A stretch of 64,000 bases of DNA from a virus. A program made the translations under genes and the position numbers. The notes below the pieces were generated by a model that was given only the letters and a program-made list of their open reading frames with translations, ran no database searches and was not told the origin of the DNA. Numbering within the stretch: the first letter of the stretch is position 1; the number at the start of each line of letters is the position of its first letter. The stretch lies in the IMG/VR virus record IMGVR_UViG_3300010938_000009, positions 1-64,000 of that record; one strand, given 5' to 3'. Shown here in pieces: positions 41,695 through 50,176 of the stretch.

Positions 41695-42144
41695 TTATTT
41701 ACCTGTATGACCAAAACCTCCAGCACCTCTACTACTAGTACTTAAATCAGTTACTTCTTCATATTCTACTTCAGGGTAAGGCATTATTATAAGTTGTCCT
41801 ATTCTATCTCCATATTGATATTCTAAGTGTTCTTTATTATCTTTGTAACTTAGTCTAAGTTTTATTTCACCTCTATAATCACTGTCAATTACTCCTATAG
41901 AATTAATTAAAGTATGACTAGTTTTGCTTATACTAGATCTAGGAAATACTAGTCCTACATATCCTTCAGGTATTTGTATAGCTAATCCTGTACCAAACTC
42001 TATGTATTCAAAGTCTAAGTTTTTATAACCATCTATACAGTATAAGTCATACCCTGCAGAACTTTCAGTACCTCTAGTTGGCGTAAAAGCGTTTTCTACT
42101 AGTTTTTTAAATTTAATTTTTAGTTTTGAGGAAGATTGCAGCAT
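41695..42144 (-). CDS. dut: dUTPase
   Basis: Hydrolyses dUTP to dUMP, keeping uracil out of DNA and feeding ThyX. 149 residues with all five motifs of the trimeric family: SSAGYDLY (1), VFPRSSISK (2), IGVIDSDYRGEIKL (3), YGDRIGQLIIMP (4) and SSRGAGGFGHTG (5). Full length and intact. Confidence 0.95.
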   Translation of the reverse strand: MLQSSSKLKIKFKKLVENAFTPTRGTESSAGYDLYCIDGYKNLDFEYIEFGTGLAIQIPEGYVGLVFPRSSISKTSHTLINSIGVIDSDYRGEIKLRLSYKDNKEHLEYQYGDRIGQLIIMPYPEVEYEEVTDLSTSSRGAGGFGHTGK

Positions 42145-42331
42145 TATCGTCTCTATTTGGTTGTACCATTTCTTTCATAACTAGAATAGCTTGTTCTAGT
42201 TGTTTATATTCACTACCTTTTTTAGTACCTAATTTTATATGTAGGTTAATACCTATTTTTATTAAGTATTCTCCAGTTACAGCAATTAAATTTCCTATAA
42301 CTATTGGAATATTAGCTATAAGGTTTTTCAT
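42113..42331 (-). CDS. small membrane-associated hypothetical protein
   Basis: 72 residues if started at ATG 42331, which overlaps the upstream TGA (ATGA); a longer frame begins at 42343. Amphipathic hydrophobic N-terminus (LIANIPIVIGNLIAVTGEYL) and a charged C-terminus. Overlaps dut by 32 bases. Unknown. Confidence 0.45.
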   Translation of the reverse strand: MKNLIANIPIVIGNLIAVTGEYLIKIGINLHIKLGTKKGSEYKQLEQAILVMKEMVQPNRDDNAAIFLKTKN

Positions 42332-42534
42332 TTTTTCCACCATCCCTTTATATCTTTTTTATCTTCTAATTCTTTACGTTCTTCTTTAAGTTTTTTAATT
42401 TCTTCATACATAAAAGCTACAGTTCTTTCGTACAACTTATTAGAGTCTTCTATACCAATAAACTCACTAGTAGCGGCTTTTATTTCATCGTTCTTATGTG
42501 CCATAGTATTTAAAAGTGCTACTTTAACTTGCAT
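42328..42534 (-). CDS. small helical hypothetical protein
   Basis: 68 residues. I start at ATG 42534 because GGAG lies just upstream and it follows the RecA-like stop by one base; the frame open to 42633 would overlap that gene by 98 bases. Sequence is helical and charged (EEIKKLKEERKELEDKKDI), ending GWWKK. Confidence 0.5.
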   Translation of the reverse strand: MQVKVALLNTMAHKNDEIKAATSEFIGIEDSNKLYERTVAFMYEEIKKLKEERKELEDKKDIKGWWKK

Positions 42535-42535
42535 T

Positions 42536-43465
42536 TCACTCTCCGTCGCTATAATGTTCAATAATTTGTGCGCTACCCCATTTTTCTCTATTTTCGTTTT
42601 TATAATCGTCAATAGCTCCTGGCTCATTGGCAAATATTTTATCTGCCACTATAACAAATTCTCCGCTATTTTTAACGCTATTAATATGATTCTTTCTTAC
42701 TACAATTTTACTAATTATTCCAAAAGCTAACTGTTGTCCATCAACTATAGCTTTTAGTTCTTTTACTTTTTTTGTTTCTATTTGTAATGAGGATACGTAT
42801 TTTAGTTTTTTACCGCCTCTAGGTTTATTAGTTGCTTGGCCTCCAGGAAATTGAGCTGGTTCTACGTAAATTTGATTTAATACTACCATTCCAACATAAT
42901 GTGGAGCAGTATCATATCTAGTATCATTAATTTTATCAGACAAAATCATCAAATGTTCAGTTATTACTTTTGCATTTTGTTGATGTACGTTTTTTAGTTT
43001 AGTAGTTCCGTCTTTTTGATCCATTCTAGCTGCTCTACAATTAACGCTACCTAACGAATCAATAAATATTAATGTATCATAAGGTAGTTTTCCTCTATTT
43101 ACATCTGCTATAATTTTATCAGCAAACTCAAAAACATCTTCTATTGACTTACAAGAAAAATTCATAATAGCTTGTTTCTCGTCAAAACCCATTGCTGCGG
43201 CTCTTTCTTTTCTATATTTTTTTTCAATAATTATCATTACTGTAAATATTCCCTGTTGTTGAGCTTTTGCAGCAGCTTCTAGCATTAATGAGCTTTTTCC
43301 TGTATCAGAATCCCCGTAAATTTCAGTTATATCTCCTAACGCAAATCCTGGAAGTCCTAAACAACTTTGTAATTCTTCGTTAAGAATAACGTATTTTGGT
43401 TCTTTTTCTATTAATTCAGTTAATTGCAAACTATTTTTATAAGCTTCTAAATTAAATTTTGCCAT
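42536..43465 (-). CDS. RecA/UvsX-like recombinase
   Basis: ssDNA-binding ATPase for strand exchange. 309 residues with Walker A GDSDTGKSSL at 51-60, IIIEKKY (Walker-A-linked Glu), LIFIDSLGSV (Walker B) and a loop region GGQATNKPRGGKKLKY that matches the RecA L2/C-terminal side. Lacks the long RecA C-terminal domain, as phage versions do. Acts with the ERF protein, the RecB-like nuclease and the RuvC-like protein of this block. Confidence 0.88.
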   Translation of the reverse strand: MAKFNLEAYKNSLQLTELIEKEPKYVILNEELQSCLGLPGFALGDITEIYGDSDTGKSSLMLEAAAKAQQQGIFTVMIIIEKKYRKERAAAMGFDEKQAIMNFSCKSIEDVFEFADKIIADVNRGKLPYDTLIFIDSLGSVNCRAARMDQKDGTTKLKNVHQQNAKVITEHLMILSDKINDTRYDTAPHYVGMVVLNQIYVEPAQFPGGQATNKPRGGKKLKYVSSLQIETKKVKELKAIVDGQQLAFGIISKIVVRKNHINSVKNSGEFVIVADKIFANEPGAIDDYKNENREKWGSAQIIEHYSDGE

Positions 43466-43832
43466 TTCTATCCTTTATAAAACCTTCACAGATTTTAATA
43501 TAACCGTCTTCTAATTCGTCATTTATACTTGGCCCATAACATAAGTGGTGCCAACCAAAAGTCTTATCTACACGATCTTTAGAACTATAAGGTTCTATAT
43601 ATTTAATCCATTTTTTTACTAATTTAGTTAGTTCTTTATCTAGTTTAGAGTTTATTTGTACTTTACGAACGTCTATTTCTTTATTCGGCGGCAAATAGAA
43701 ATTATCTTTACTATATAAAGCCTTATTCATTGGATAAGCTTTATGTAATAACCACCAATATAACCTAGTATAAGGACAATTCTCTCTAGACTTTGCCTCA
43801 AACTTCTTAAGAGTTCCTATCTTGAATAACAT
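43452..43832 (-). CDS. hypothetical protein, 126 residues
   Basis: Basic, Trp/Tyr-rich: NCPYTRLYWWLLHKAYPMNK, NKEIDVRKVQI, KTFGWHHLCYGPS, GYIKICEGFI. GGAG six bases before ATG 43832. Overlaps the RecA-like gene by 14 bases. Not recognised. Confidence 0.55.
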   Translation of the reverse strand: MLFKIGTLKKFEAKSRENCPYTRLYWWLLHKAYPMNKALYSKDNFYLPPNKEIDVRKVQINSKLDKELTKLVKKWIKYIEPYSSKDRVDKTFGWHHLCYGPSINDELEDGYIKICEGFIKDRNGKI

Positions 43833-44157
43833 TAATTACTCCTGCTAAAGTACGTTTAAGTCTAGGAGTAGCATTTTCTAAGTTCCTGATTAACTCATTA
43901 ATATCTACTGCATCAGTTCTACCTGTACTACGTCTAATCCTATTACTAGCTCTTAAAGCTCCGTAAACGGACTGTAATCTATAACCTAGTCTTCTATAGT
44001 ACTTATTATCAGATTCTACAAGGAACCTGACTAGTTGGTTCACAGTTACTGTTCTATGATTATTAGTTGAATCACCTATATAACCTTTAATACTATTATT
44101 ACCTACAGTACTTACTACTGTACTTACGTTATTTACAAATGTATTTACTACTGACAT
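43807..44157 (-). CDS. hypothetical protein, 116 residues
   Basis: N-terminus Val/Asn/Thr-rich (VNTFVNNVSTVVSTVGNNS), then a basic helical core (YYRRLGYRLQSVYGALRASN, RIRRSTGRTDAVDIN). Possibly DNA-associated. No family recognised. Confidence 0.5.
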   Translation of the reverse strand: MSVVNTFVNNVSTVVSTVGNNSIKGYIGDSTNNHRTVTVNQLVRFLVESDNKYYRRLGYRLQSVYGALRASNRIRRSTGRTDAVDINELIRNLENATPRLKRTLAGVINVIQDRNS

Positions 44158-44166
44158 ACTTACTCC

Positions 44167-44751
44167 TTATAATTTATCTGCGTACATATCAAACAATGAC
44201 CTTCTAAGCCTATGTTGTGGTGTAATACCTATAGCAGCTAGAGTCTTTTCACCTTCTTTTAGCACGTCTTTAACGGTTATACCTAGTTCAGTTACTTTCT
44301 CTTTATTAACTTCTACTTCTATAAATCTACCTACTTCTTTCATATTCTTATCATAAACAGTATAATATACATAATTCAAATTATCAAGAAAATAAATGAA
44401 ACAAGACTTAAATATTCTAAAGTTTTCTTTCATACCTTCAAAGTCTAGAAAGTCCTTTATAGCCTTTTCAGTTATCTTTTTAGGGTCTAGTGGTAGATCA
44501 GCTTCTACTCGTTCCCATACAGATTCTTTTAGTCGTCTTTTTTTAGTTAGTTCTGGAGTTTCGTCGCTTTTTCTATACCTAGCAAAGAAATCTCTACGTT
44601 CATTTAGTGTGTAATACACATCCCATGAACTACGTTCTAAGCGTTTAATAGTACTTAGTTTAGCCATTAGAGCTTCAAAATCTTGAAGTTTAATGTCTGT
44701 GGCATCATATTTAAATTCTAACTCTAATGGTTCGTTATTAACATTTTCCAT
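44167..44751 (-). CDS. CYTH-domain protein (triphosphate-binding fold)
   Basis: 194 residues. LELEFKY gives the ExExK signature (E10, E12, K14) that defines the CYTH superfamily of triphosphate tunnel enzymes (thiamine triphosphatase, class IV adenylyl cyclase, polyphosphatase). Further tunnel residues are RYRKSDETPELTKKRR, ERVEADL and FIEVEVN. Substrate unknown; triphosphatase activity on nucleotides or inorganic triphosphate is the safest inference. First gene after its own promoter, downstream of the polymerase. Confidence 0.75.
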   Translation of the reverse strand: MENVNNEPLELEFKYDATDIKLQDFEALMAKLSTIKRLERSSWDVYYTLNERRDFFARYRKSDETPELTKKRRLKESVWERVEADLPLDPKKITEKAIKDFLDFEGMKENFRIFKSCFIYFLDNLNYVYYTVYDKNMKEVGRFIEVEVNKEKVTELGITVKDVLKEGEKTLAAIGITPQHRLRRSLFDMYADKL

Positions 44752-44781
44752 AATATTTTTAGTTTATACCTCATTATCATA

Positions 44782-44810
44782 AGTATAAACTGTTATTTTA
44801 TTATTGTCAA
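44782..44810 (-). promoter_or_regulatory. sigma-70 promoter for the CYTH-recA operon
   Basis: Minus strand TTGACA (44805-44810), 17-base spacer, TATACT (44782-44787), in the 73-base gap after the polymerase gene. Predicted +1 at 44775 leaves a 24-base leader with GAGG. Confidence 0.7.
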
Positions 44811-44824
44811 GTATTATTTTCATT

Positions 44825-47800
44825 TTATTTACTTTCTGCCCAATTATCTGAAATTACGGGTTCAGCTTTTAAGGGTACGCTGATTTTAATAGTATTTTCC
44901 ATAGTTTCTTTCATAATTTTACTGGCTATTTCGGATTGGTCTTCCCTTACTATACAAGTAACTTCATCGTGAACCATAAGTAAAATATCTGCGTCGATAT
45001 TATTAGCTTTAAAAGCTTTTGTTAAAGCTATCATAGATCTATTTATTATAGTTGCAGCTAAGCCTTGAATTTTAAAATTTTTAGCATTATTTAGAAGATT
45101 TTTATACTCTCTTCTTACCTTTTCTAGACCTTTTTTAGCTGCCCATTTATAATCTAAAATCTCACTATCATTATACATTGCTGCAGTTAATCTAGCTTGT
45201 TTTAAATGTCTTACTCTACCAAATTCCGTTTTTACAAAACCATATTTTTTAGCTTCATAATTACATTGATTCATATATTTTTTTAAATTAGGGTAAGCTT
45301 CTAAATAATCATTAATAATTCTATGAGCTTCTTGCCAAGATACGTTCAGTATATCCTTCACTCTTGAAGCTTCAGCACCATAAACTACTGCTAAGCAAAA
45401 AGCCTTACTTTTTTGTCTAGCTTCTTTTTCATGTAAACCTAGATAATTAGGATCTTTTTTATTAGCGCTATAATCACTTAAATTAAAAACATCAATAGCA
45501 ATACGACTATATAGGTCTTCTCCATTTCTAAACACATTTCTGAGAGACTCATCGCCTGAAACATGAGCAAAACATATCGGTTCCAGACTATTATAATCGG
45601 CATTAAGTATTTTATAACCTTCTGGAGCTATAAAACCTTTTCTAATTTGATTAGAATATTTTAAAACTATTTCAGATATGCCAGAATCTTCGTCTTTTAT
45701 TCGAGGTAAATTTTGACAGTTACCTGTTATGAAGGTATCTGAACCTCTACGAGCTATAAACATAGAACTAGGAACAGAAACACACCAAACCTTTTCACTA
45801 GAGATCTCTGAATTTATTTCAGCATTTGCTGTTAAAGAGAAATTTCTTTTAGTTATTTGTAACTCATAATTATTATTATTAGCTATTGTTTTATAAATTC
45901 TTTTGTGTGCTCGCCAACCTTCCATAACACACAAGGCTTGTATTAAATCGACATTTAATTCTTCATTAGAACTATAGTTACATTTTCTAGTACTAAGATC
46001 ATCCCATTCAAATATCTCTTTTAATACTGTCTTTCTTTCTTCTGAACCTAAAGTTACCCAATTATTAGGAAATATTTTTTCATAACCAATAATATTAATG
46101 ATAGCGTCTTTACAACCACTAACTAAAATTTCATACATACCATTTTTAGATTTATCTTCTACTAAGAATTTAAAATTATTTAAAATCTCAAGTAACCTAT
46201 TATATTTTCTTTTTTTATAAAATCTAAATCTTATTTTAGAAGAATCTTTTCTTATTTCTGAATCCGCTTGACACGCTACTACAAACCTTAACCAATTTAA
46301 ATCATAACCTTGAGGAATTGTTAAAGTGTGTATTCCATGATAAATTCTAGCATCTTTTGGAAAATTTTTTGCAGGTTTTTCGCACATTTTATTGTTATTA
46401 TGTCTATCAAAGTAGATAATTCTATGATTATCTGTCAGTCTCATATTAAGGTGTTGATTTTTAATAGTAATAATAGTTTTATTATTATTTTCTGATAAAT
46501 AAATATTATCTGGTGTTTCAAAAATTATTTTATCACCATCAAAACTAGCTATTTCGGTATATTTATTTATTTCGTTATATTTTTTAAAACCTTTATTCGT
46601 AAGAATTTCTGTATCCAAACTCAAACAATTTGGATTCCTACTACTATATCTACCTGAAGTAGTACCAAATTGTAGCATACTCGCATAAATATAACCATCT
46701 ATTTGTCTTTCTAAAATACCTTCTACATAAGTTGATAATAGTTTATTAAGTTTCTTATAATCTAATAATTTCTTTATAGCACTTTTACGTTTAGCTACTA
46801 ATTCTAGGAAATCATCGTCAATTTTAGGTTTACCTGTTTCAGTTTTCTCTTGAGGATTTAACTTCCATACCTTACATATCAAGTATGCTAAGTGATCATT
46901 ACTAGACAAATTAAACACGTACTTTCTATTCTGATCAGCTAACAGCATATTTCGTTGTACAGCCTGTAATATAGAATCTGCTAGTTTATAAGGACTATTA
47001 CTTATTATACTATCGTAAAAGTCTGAGTGAATAGGAGTTAGTTCTTTTTGTTTCTCTATAGCTTTCTTAGCTAGAGTTACTTTACCTGTCTTAACACTTA
47101 CTGGTAAAGGTATATTAAGATGTTCTGCTAGTTTTACTGGAAATAAACCACTAGTTTTGATAGGATAGTCCTTATCTAGTAACTCTTGTTCAAAATTAGC
47201 TACTAGAGGTTTAATTTCTTGCATTATTTCAGTTTCCAGTTTAAGTATTTCTTGAGTAATTTCAGTTTTTAGGTTATTAAAGTGATCTAAGTCTATTTTA
47301 AAACCTTTACGTTTCATATTAATAGTAACGTGCTTATATAAAGGCATTACCTCATCCACGTAAAATAGGTTTACTAGGTCTTCTTCTATAAGTCTTGACT
47401 CATATATATTAAATAACATTATGGTTAAAATAACGTCATGACAACAATATTCTGATAGGATTTCTGTGTCGGCCAAATGTATGTCTTTTTGAGTCTTGAC
47501 GAATTTTCCGCCGTTAGCTAATACGTTTTCTTTTAGTTTATCTTGAGCTTTATCGGCCCAATCTCCTAGCTCTTTAGTAGCTATTTCTTTTAGAGCAAAG
47601 GGAGGTTCTTCTTCTAAAGTATGTTTTTGTAGGATAGTATCTGAATAAATATAGTCTGTTAAGTTTATACCTAAATTATTCTCTATAACTAGAATATCAT
47701 ATATAATGTTGTGACCAATAAGTCTAAATTTAGAACAGGTATCTTCAAGCCATTGACTTATAGTTATTTGTTGTTCTTTAGTCCAAGTTTCTGAACCATC

Positions 47801-48004
47801 TTTATTGCGCCACACAATATAGAAAGCCTTCTTTTCATTAAAGCATAAACCTATACCGTATAATAAGGCTATCTTCTCTATTTCAGAATTAGATTCTACA
47901 TCTAATACTATATTTTGAGAATTTACTTGATTAGTGTATCTTACTAATTTATTAAAGTCTTCTATATTTGAAATGGTGTAAGTACTAAATTCTGGTTTAA
48001 TCAT
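44825..48004 (-). CDS. family A DNA polymerase containing an intein
   Basis: Replicative polymerase with proofreading. 1059 codons, of which 460-762 are an intein, leaving 756 residues. The 3'-5' exonuclease domain has LDVESNSEIE, LIGHNIIYD and CCHDVILTI. The polymerase domain has RYSSRNPN-(intein)-CQNLPR, motif A ILNADYNSLEP, motif B RQKSKAFCLAVVYGAEA and motif C LMVHDEVTC. The substitution of DYS-x-IE-x-R by DYNSLEP is within phage variation. The promoter upstream predicts a transcript that begins on the start codon. Activity requires intein splicing, which restores SSRNPN-CQNLPR. Confidence 0.93.
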   Translation of the reverse strand: MIKPEFSTYTISNIEDFNKLVRYTNQVNSQNIVLDVESNSEIEKIALLYGIGLCFNEKKAFYIVWRNKDGSETWTKEQQITISQWLEDTCSKFRLIGHNIIYDILVIENNLGINLTDYIYSDTILQKHTLEEEPPFALKEIATKELGDWADKAQDKLKENVLANGGKFVKTQKDIHLADTEILSEYCCHDVILTIMLFNIYESRLIEEDLVNLFYVDEVMPLYKHVTINMKRKGFKIDLDHFNNLKTEITQEILKLETEIMQEIKPLVANFEQELLDKDYPIKTSGLFPVKLAEHLNIPLPVSVKTGKVTLAKKAIEKQKELTPIHSDFYDSIISNSPYKLADSILQAVQRNMLLADQNRKYVFNLSSNDHLAYLICKVWKLNPQEKTETGKPKIDDDFLELVAKRKSAIKKLLDYKKLNKLLSTYVEGILERQIDGYIYASMLQFGTTSGRYSSRNPNCLSLDTEILTNKGFKKYNEINKYTEIASFDGDKIIFETPDNIYLSENNNKTIITIKNQHLNMRLTDNHRIIYFDRHNNNKMCEKPAKNFPKDARIYHGIHTLTIPQGYDLNWLRFVVACQADSEIRKDSSKIRFRFYKKRKYNRLLEILNNFKFLVEDKSKNGMYEILVSGCKDAIINIIGYEKIFPNNWVTLGSEERKTVLKEIFEWDDLSTRKCNYSSNEELNVDLIQALCVMEGWRAHKRIYKTIANNNNYELQITKRNFSLTANAEINSEISSEKVWCVSVPSSMFIARRGSDTFITGNCQNLPRIKDEDSGISEIVLKYSNQIRKGFIAPEGYKILNADYNSLEPICFAHVSGDESLRNVFRNGEDLYSRIAIDVFNLSDYSANKKDPNYLGLHEKEARQKSKAFCLAVVYGAEASRVKDILNVSWQEAHRIINDYLEAYPNLKKYMNQCNYEAKKYGFVKTEFGRVRHLKQARLTAAMYNDSEILDYKWAAKKGLEKVRREYKNLLNNAKNFKIQGLAATIINRSMIALTKAFKANNIDADILLMVHDEVTCIVREDQSEIASKIMKETMENTIKISVPLKAEPVISDNWAESK
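45719..46627 (-). mobile_element. intein inserted in the DNA polymerase (303 residues)
   Basis: Begins with Cys (CLSLDTEILTNKGFK, block A), has ITIKNQHLNMRLTDNHRIIY (block B with the H-x-x-x near T-x-x-H) and ends VWCVSVPSSMFIARRGSDTF, then ITGN followed by extein Cys+1. The usual penultimate His is Gly (TGN), seen in some active inteins. The middle contains LNWLRFVVACQADSEI and LKEIFEWDDL, which look like the two DOD/LAGLIDADG motifs of a homing endonuclease, with the first G replaced (ADS). Insertion is at the conserved SSRNPN-x-QNLPR substrate-binding site. Confidence 0.88.
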
Positions 48005-48010
48005 ACTTAT

Positions 48011-48040
48011 ATTATACTATACTTTTATTTAGTTTGTCAA
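48011..48040 (-). promoter_or_regulatory. sigma-70 promoter of the DNA polymerase gene
   Basis: Minus strand TTGACA (48035-48040), 18-base spacer, TATAAT (48011-48016), within the last codons of the aminotransferase gene. Predicted +1 at 48004 is the A of the polymerase ATG; no Shine-Dalgarno lies between them. Confidence 0.7.
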
Positions 48041-49058
48041 TAGCTTCTGCAAATATTTCTGTATCTAATCCTAATGAAATTCTAGCTCTAGTTTTATCTC
48101 CAAAATAAACTCCGTCTATAATATTAACTTTAGCTTTTTCAGTAGCTTTAATAAAATTTTTACCTTTCTTTAAAAAGGCGAACATACCATTAGGTTTAAT
48201 ATCATTAGGGTCTAATATCGACTTATCAATTTGTTTTAACTTATTAATATTGACTCCTAGTTTATTTTTACATTGATTATGAAAGTAGGTTTCAGCGTTA
48301 GGATTATTATAGAAGAATACTTCTATATCGTATAATATCTTTTGAGAGAAATCACTTGTACCCATTGTAGTAATTTCTAAGTATTCCGACATCTTAGTAG
48401 CTAGTTCCTCTGACTCACAAATTGCATAACCTATTCTTAAGCCTGATAATCCGAACTTTTTACTACAGGATACTAAATGTATATTACCTTTAACTTCTAG
48501 TTTATGATTAGGTAGATATTGTTGACAATAGTAAGCCCCATCAAATATGATAGGTTTATCTGAAGTATAACTTATATAATCTATATTACTATCAGGGTTA
48601 TTAGGAGCTGTAATTAAGCTAAAGTCTGCGGTAGCTTCTTTATGTACCATCTTACAACCTTCTTTATTAATAAGTACAGGAAATGATAGCCAATAAGGTT
48701 TAGGTACGTATATGTTAGCCTTCTTATCGTCTCTTAAAGCATATATAGCGGCTGATAAGCCTTGTTTAGCCCCGTTAGTAATAACTACAGGCTTCTGGTA
48801 TTTAAAGCTTAGAAATTGCTTTAATTCATCTGTACCTGCTGCTGGAGGGTATTTAGAGTTCCTAGGGTCAAATCTATAGTTTAGAGTTTCTCCAAATGTA
48901 GTTAAAGTCTTCTCTAAGGCTCTCTTAATTATATCAGGTTCGCCTATAGTTAAATTTATAGTACCTTCTGGTAAGGGATTTCTAGCTAATACTAGATCAT
49001 TTTTTAGATATTTTACCATTACTGTATGCCGAGTTGTTTTTGCCGGATTTAATTTCAT
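48012..49058 (-). CDS. PLP-dependent fold-type I aminotransferase
   Basis: Transfers amino groups from an amino acid to a keto acid; unusual in a phage. 348 residues with the class I/II set intact: TINLTIGEPD, VITNGAKQGLSAAIYAL (phosphate-binding), IYVPKPYWLSF, LITAPNNPDSN (N contacting PLP), PIIFDGAYY (Asp), SCSKKFGLSGLRIGY with Schiff-base K200 and Arg, and a C-terminal ARISLG Arg for the substrate carboxylate. Substrate not predictable. Its position beside polymerase and nucleotide genes makes a role in base or wall-precursor chemistry conceivable. Overlaps the upstream gene by 62 bases. Confidence 0.85.
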   Translation of the reverse strand: MKLNPAKTTRHTVMVKYLKNDLVLARNPLPEGTINLTIGEPDIIKRALEKTLTTFGETLNYRFDPRNSKYPPAAGTDELKQFLSFKYQKPVVITNGAKQGLSAAIYALRDDKKANIYVPKPYWLSFPVLINKEGCKMVHKEATADFSLITAPNNPDSNIDYISYTSDKPIIFDGAYYCQQYLPNHKLEVKGNIHLVSCSKKFGLSGLRIGYAICESEELATKMSEYLEITTMGTSDFSQKILYDIEVFFYNNPNAETYFHNQCKNKLGVNINKLKQIDKSILDPNDIKPNGMFAFLKKGKNFIKATEKAKVNIIDGVYFGDKTRARISLGLDTEIFAEAIDKLNKSIV

Positions 49059-49371
49059 CTAAACTCTTTTTAATCTTAGTACTAGAAGAATTAGATATTT
49101 TAGCTTCTAGCATAAATAACTCTAAATGTCTATGTAATCTTTTAATTTCTTCTTCTCCTAAAATAGTACAATCAAAATGGTTATTGTTTGGTTCTAATTT
49201 AAATAGGTATTTTATAGCATTTTTCAATCTATCAAAAAATCCTAAGTGTTGATTTAAATATGATTCAATAATTATTTCTTTGTATTCTTTGTCTGAAGAA
49301 ATTCTTAAAATATGCGACATATCGCAATCAATACATTCAAAGTATTCTGGTTTATTATTCTTTGGACTCAT
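48997..49371 (-). CDS. hypothetical protein with N-terminal zinc-knuckle-like start
   Basis: 124 residues. FECIDCDMSHILRIS carries a CxxC near the N-terminus; the middle reads LNQHLGFFDRLKNAIKYLF and LHRHLELFMLEAK; the tail is Ser/Lys/Asn-rich and overlaps the aminotransferase start. Similar FxCxxCDMSHxLR starts occur in other phages. No function assigned. Confidence 0.55.
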   Translation of the reverse strand: MSPKNNKPEYFECIDCDMSHILRISSDKEYKEIIIESYLNQHLGFFDRLKNAIKYLFKLEPNNNHFDCTILGEEEIKRLHRHLELFMLEAKISNSSSTKIKKSLDEIKSGKNNSAYSNGKISKK

Positions 49372-50164
49372 TTTTTACCTCTATTAATTTCTGTAGTTCT
49401 ACTGGAGTATCGTCTACTATTAAGTTTTCGTCTACCTCTTCTTGTTTATATTCATTTATAACTATATTTGCTAATTTATTTTGACCTATTCTAGCTAATA
49501 ACTTATTAGTTAGGTTGGTCATTGTTTTTTTATCTACGGGTTTACTTAAATGTGTATCTCTAACTTTTCTAAAGTTACCTCGTTTTTTAGGTTCTATAAT
49601 TTTATCTGCTAAACCTAAAGTTATACATTCTTTAGCTGTCAAATATAAATCTCTTTGACAAACTTCTTTCCAAAATTCTTTTGGCATATGGCTATTTTCT
49701 GAATAGATTTTGTATAATACTTCCATTAATCTCTTTGACTCATCTGCTTGAATATGCACATCTGTATAATTGCCTTCTATTCCTTCCCAACCATTATGAA
49801 CCATAACTGTTGAATGAGGGTACAAATACCTTTCATCGCAAGCCGCCATAACCCAAGTAGCTGCACTCATAATAGCTCCACCGCCAAAAAACTTAATTTG
49901 ACAGGTAGAAGCTAGTATAAAATCATGTAGGTATAACATAGCATAAGGATCTCCACCATAAGAATTCATGTGTATTTCTATAGGTTTCTTAGGGTGATCT
50001 GCTATCATCTTACCCATAGCTCTTATAACGTGACTTACAGAATCTATAGTAAAATCTGAATGAGAACTATGACTAGAGTCAATAGGTACTCCAAAATAGA
50101 TTTTTCTATTCTTCTCATCTACGCCATAAACTACAAAGCTTTCTAATTCTATTCTAGTTGACAT
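49355..50164 (-). CDS. ClpP-like serine protease (cytosolic)
   Basis: 269 residues. ClpP fold with the oxyanion strand IHMNSYGGDPYAM, nucleophile S100 in GGGAIMSAATW, base H123 in STVMVHNGWEG, and the Asp in LGLADKII. Extra C-terminal tail of about 80 residues. No signal peptide, in contrast to the second ClpP-like protein at 38836. In a replication block it is more likely to act on host or phage regulators than on procapsids. Family-level function is peptidase. RBS AGGATAATTA. Confidence 0.85.
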   Translation of the reverse strand: MSTRIELESFVVYGVDEKNRKIYFGVPIDSSHSSHSDFTIDSVSHVIRAMGKMIADHPKKPIEIHMNSYGGDPYAMLYLHDFILASTCQIKFFGGGAIMSAATWVMAACDERYLYPHSTVMVHNGWEGIEGNYTDVHIQADESKRLMEVLYKIYSENSHMPKEFWKEVCQRDLYLTAKECITLGLADKIIEPKKRGNFRKVRDTHLSKPVDKKTMTNLTNKLLARIGQNKLANIVINEYKQEEVDENLIVDDTPVELQKLIEVKNESKE

Positions 50165-50176
50165 TAATTATCCTAA

